Positions 61,709-64,000 of a stretch of 64,000 bases of DNA are shown here, piece after piece. How positions within the stretch are numbered: the first letter of the stretch is position 1; every line of letters starts with the position of its first letter. The translations under genes and the position numbers were made by a program. The DNA is from Sulfuricurvum sp. PC08-66 (lineage in GTDB: Bacteria; Campylobacterota; Campylobacteria; Campylobacterales; Sulfurimonadaceae), in assembly GCA_000830255.1 (NCBI GenBank), contig JQIT01000002.1:425507-489506 (forward strand). Reading direction: 5' to 3'. The notes below the pieces were generated by a model. That model ran no database searches, was not told the origin of the DNA, and saw nothing but the letters and a program-made list of their open reading frames with translations.

Positions 61709-64000
61709 CGCCCCCAAAGTCGCATACGAACTATTTTTTCTAGCTCCACAATGACGAAGAGCGCCGCGCCTGTAGCGCCTATGAGTGCCACATCGATGAG
61801 GCTAAGGGCTTGTGTCGCAAAAACGGTTTGCACCCATGGCACATAGGTGACGATAGCTTGCGCGACTGTGACAATCCCCACGGCAATCCAAATAGGCTTC
61901 GTGCCCAAAAGCATACGTGGATTGAAGGTGCCGTGAGACATGTTGCGCACATAAAAAAGGTAGACCATCTCCAAGAAGATAAGCGTATTCATCGCCATCG
62001 TGCGAGCGTACTCGATAGACTCTGTGTTTTGTATCGCCCAATTATAAAGCCCAAAAACCGTCACGACAAAAAGCGCCCCTGTAAAGAGCACCTGCCACAA
62101 AAGTACCCCACTCAAAATCGGTTCGTTGCGTTTGCGCGGATGTCTACGCATCGTGTGTGCATCGGCAGGCTCGAACGCCAGCGCAATGCCCAAGGTGACT
62201 GCTGTAATCATGTTGATCCACAAAATCTGCACAGGCGTCACAGGCAACATCATCCCCAAAAGCAGTGCCAACATAATGACCGCCGCCTCTCCTGTACTTG
62301 TAGGCAGTGTCCAGCTTATCACCTTTTTGATATTGGCATAGATGGTGCGACCCTCACTCACCGCTGCTACAATCGAGGCGAAATTATCATCGGCGAGCAC
62401 CAGCTGGGCAGCCTCTTTTGCCGCTTCGCTCCCCTTTTGCCCCATGGCGATACCTGCATCGGCGCGTTTGAGCGCTGGGGCATCATTGACCCCATCGCCT
62501 GTCATAGCGACAATCATCTCGTGTGATTGCAGTGCCATGACCAGACGCAGTTTGTGCTCTGGCGTAGTGCGCGCAAAGACGTCACTCTCCATGACCGCTT
62601 GAGCGAGTTGGGTGTCATTGAGTGCGTCGATTTGGGTACCGATGAGGACATTTTCACACTGCTTCAAGCCTATTTGTTTGCCTATCGATGCGGCAGTCAG
62701 CGCATGGTCACCCGTAATCATCTTGACCGCGATACCCGCCGCGTGACACTGTGCCACTGCCTCGACAGCCTCGGCTCTAGGTGGGTCGATGAGTGCGACC
62801 AGACCCAAAAGCACCAACTCCTCTTTGAGGTCATCGTGCGTCAAAATCGTATGCGAGGTAGCGATGCTTTTGTAGGCTACCGCCAAGACACGTTTGCCCT
62901 CGCGCGCGATAGCATGTGCTTGGGACTCCCACCATGCATGGTCACACGCAATGCTCTCTCCTTGGGCATTCATCGATTGCTTGCACAGCGGCAAGAGGCG
63001 CTCGATAGCACCCTTGACAAAAATATAGGCATTGCCGTCGTGCGTATGGTTCAAGGTCGCCATGTACTGGTATTTGGCATCGAAAGGTATCGCATCGGTA
63101 CGCACATATTCGCTGTTGATGGCGTCCAAATCGCTTTGGACTTTGAGCGCAAATGCCATGAGCGCCCCCTCCATCGGGTCGCCCTCGACGCTGTAATCAC
63201 CATCGTGATTGCGTAGTTGCGCATCGTTGCACAGTGCACAGACGCGCGCGATGCGTTGCAATACAGGGTGTGTTGACTCCATGCGTACATCACCTTGGGT
63301 CACATCACCAATAGGCTCATACCCTTGACCCGTGACCGTTGCCACACCTCCATCGAGCACCAAAGTCGTCACCATCATCTCATTGCGCGTAAGCGTACCT
63401 GTTTTGTCGGTACAGATGACCGATACCGCCCCTATGGTCTCGATAGCGGGCAAACGACGCACAATAGCATTGCGTCGCGCCATGGCTTGTACCCCAATAG
63501 CCAGTGTGATGGTAAGTACCGCAGGCAGTCCTTCGGGAATCGCCGCCACCGCCAAGCCCACTATTGCCATAAAAAGCTCGTCAAAAGGGGTCGTCGTGGC
63601 ATAAAGCTCATACCCCAACACCAGCGCTGAAACGCCCAAAATGAAGAAGGTAAGGTATTTGGCAAAGACATCCATCTGCTCTACGAGTGGCGTAGTCAAA
63701 CTCTCGACACTCGCTAACAATCCACTGATACGCCCTATTTGCGTCGCCTCACCCGTGGCAATCACCACCCCTTGCGCTGTGCCTGCTGTGACCGTAGTAC
63801 CGCTAAACGCCATGCAGAGCTGATCGCCTAGCCCTGCATCTGCCTCTACGGGAGCGGTCTGCTTATCGACGGGTAGCGATTCGCCTGTGAGGAGTGCCTC
63901 TTGGATTTGCAGACCGTGTACTTTGAGCAGGCGCATATCGGCAGGGACTTTGTCCCCCGCCTCCAACAGCACAATATCCCCCACCACAACCGCCTCACCG
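61705..64000 (-). CDS. P2-type cation-transporting ATPase (N-terminus beyond window)
   Basis: The visible 760-plus residues cover the A domain (LTGESLPVDK, the dephosphorylation loop), M4 (AIPEGLPAVLTITLAIGV), the P domain (VICTDKTGTLT with phospho-Asp), the N domain, TGDGVNDAPALKRADAGIAMG, and the six C-terminal helices. The PEGLP sequence and length point to the P2 (Ca2+/H+/Na+,K+-like) group rather than heavy-metal P1B pumps. The transported ion is not known. The frame is open to base 64000, so about 100 N-terminal residues are missing. The stop overlaps the regulator stop by four bases. Confidence 0.93.
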   Translation of the reverse strand, partial: GEAVVVGDIVLLEAGDKVPADMRLLKVHGLQIQEALLTGESLPVDKQTAPVEADAGLGDQLCMAFSGTTVTAGTAQGVVIATGEATQIGRISGLLASVESLTTPLVEQMDVFAKYLTFFILGVSALVLGYELYATTTPFDELFMAIVGLAVAAIPEGLPAVLTITLAIGVQAMARRNAIVRRLPAIETIGAVSVICTDKTGTLTRNEMMVTTLVLDGGVATVTGQGYEPIGDVTQGDVRMESTHPVLQRIARVCALCNDAQLRNHDGDYSVEGDPMEGALMAFALKVQSDLDAINSEYVRTDAIPFDAKYQYMATLNHTHDGNAYIFVKGAIERLLPLCKQSMNAQGESIACDHAWWESQAHAIAREGKRVLAVAYKSIATSHTILTHDDLKEELVLLGLVALIDPPRAEAVEAVAQCHAAGIAVKMITGDHALTAASIGKQIGLKQCENVLIGTQIDALNDTQLAQAVMESDVFARTTPEHKLRLVMALQSHEMIVAMTGDGVNDAPALKRADAGIAMGQKGSEAAKEAAQLVLADDNFASIVAAVSEGRTIYANIKKVISWTLPTSTGEAAVIMLALLLGMMLPVTPVQILWINMITAVTLGIALAFEPADAHTMRRHPRKRNEPILSGVLLWQVLFTGALFVVTVFGLYNWAIQNTESIEYARTMAMNTLIFLEMVYLFYVRNMSHGTFNPRMLLGTKPIWIAVGIVTVAQAIVTYVPWVQTVFATQALSLIDVALIGATGAALFVIVELEKIVRMRLWGR

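Noticed and set aside
61705..64000. Copper-exporting P1B ATPase linked to the metal island
   Set aside because: The M4 motif is PEGLP rather than CPC, so it belongs to the P2 group and is probably unrelated to copper.

Overview
The window reads as an accessory-rich chromosomal stretch from a member of the Campylobacterota (formerly Epsilonproteobacteria). The grounds are gene content and order: a hydABCDE-type membrane-bound [NiFe] uptake hydrogenase, an H. pylori ArsRS-like two-component pair, histidine kinases with an HQW-type H-box, a soluble chemoreceptor with a CZB domain beside a PAS protein and CheV, and the order speE-like/coaE/dapF. Base composition looks near 50% GC. Sulfur or hydrogen oxidisers or Wolinella-like organisms fit, but I cannot name a genus.

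Layout. (1) 1-11.5 kb: a hydrogenase operon on the minus strand, running hydA-hydB-hydC-hydE-like-hypF-two maturation proteases and then, after an interruption, hypB-hypC. The interruption is two plus-strand units: a transposase-derived protein with lost catalytic residues, and an mqsRA toxin-antitoxin operon with a recognisable promoter/operator. (2) 11.5-13.7 kb: a Qnr-like pentapeptide protein, a degenerate GGDEF protein and a mntA-hepT toxin-antitoxin pair bracketed by 28-bp repeats. (3) 13.7-29.1 kb: PIN-PhoH ATPase, two aminopeptidases, two large sensor kinases, a rhodanese, alanine racemase, a membrane diguanylate cyclase and the aguAB agmatine-to-putrescine pathway. (4) 29.2-33.7 kb: five tRNA genes, an NSS transporter, ppnP, thiG and nnrDE. 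(5) 33.8-37.8 kb: a phosphate-type porin and PiT permease with a Pho-box-like site, then a YeiH-type exporter. (6) 37.9-46 kb: housekeeping genes (purM, coaE, dapF, prfA, rpsT, glmM, lspA, tRNA-Val). (7) 46-53.5 kb: chemotaxis operon, TraB/GumN protein, nrdB, pcm and SRP RNA. (8) 53.5-59 kb: diguanylate cyclase, then a bufferin/HvfABC-type RiPP operon (Cys-Gly-rich precursor, DUF692/MNIO enzyme, DUF2063 partner) convergent with a two-component system and a Met/His/Cys-rich Spy-like periplasmic protein. This last group looks like a copper or metal stress island. (9) 59-64 kb: outer-membrane protein, hemerythrin-cupin pair facing a Crp/Fnr regulator across a palindromic operator, and a P-type ATPase cut by the window end.

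The most interesting candidates are the RiPP/two-component metal island, the mqsRA operator built into its promoter, the two toxin-antitoxin modules with their mobile-DNA traces, and several paralogs that have lost catalytic or ligand residues: the second hydrogenase protease, the spermidine-synthase-like protein, the GGDEF-like protein and the transposase-like protein. All calls come from reading the sequence. No database search or alignment was run.
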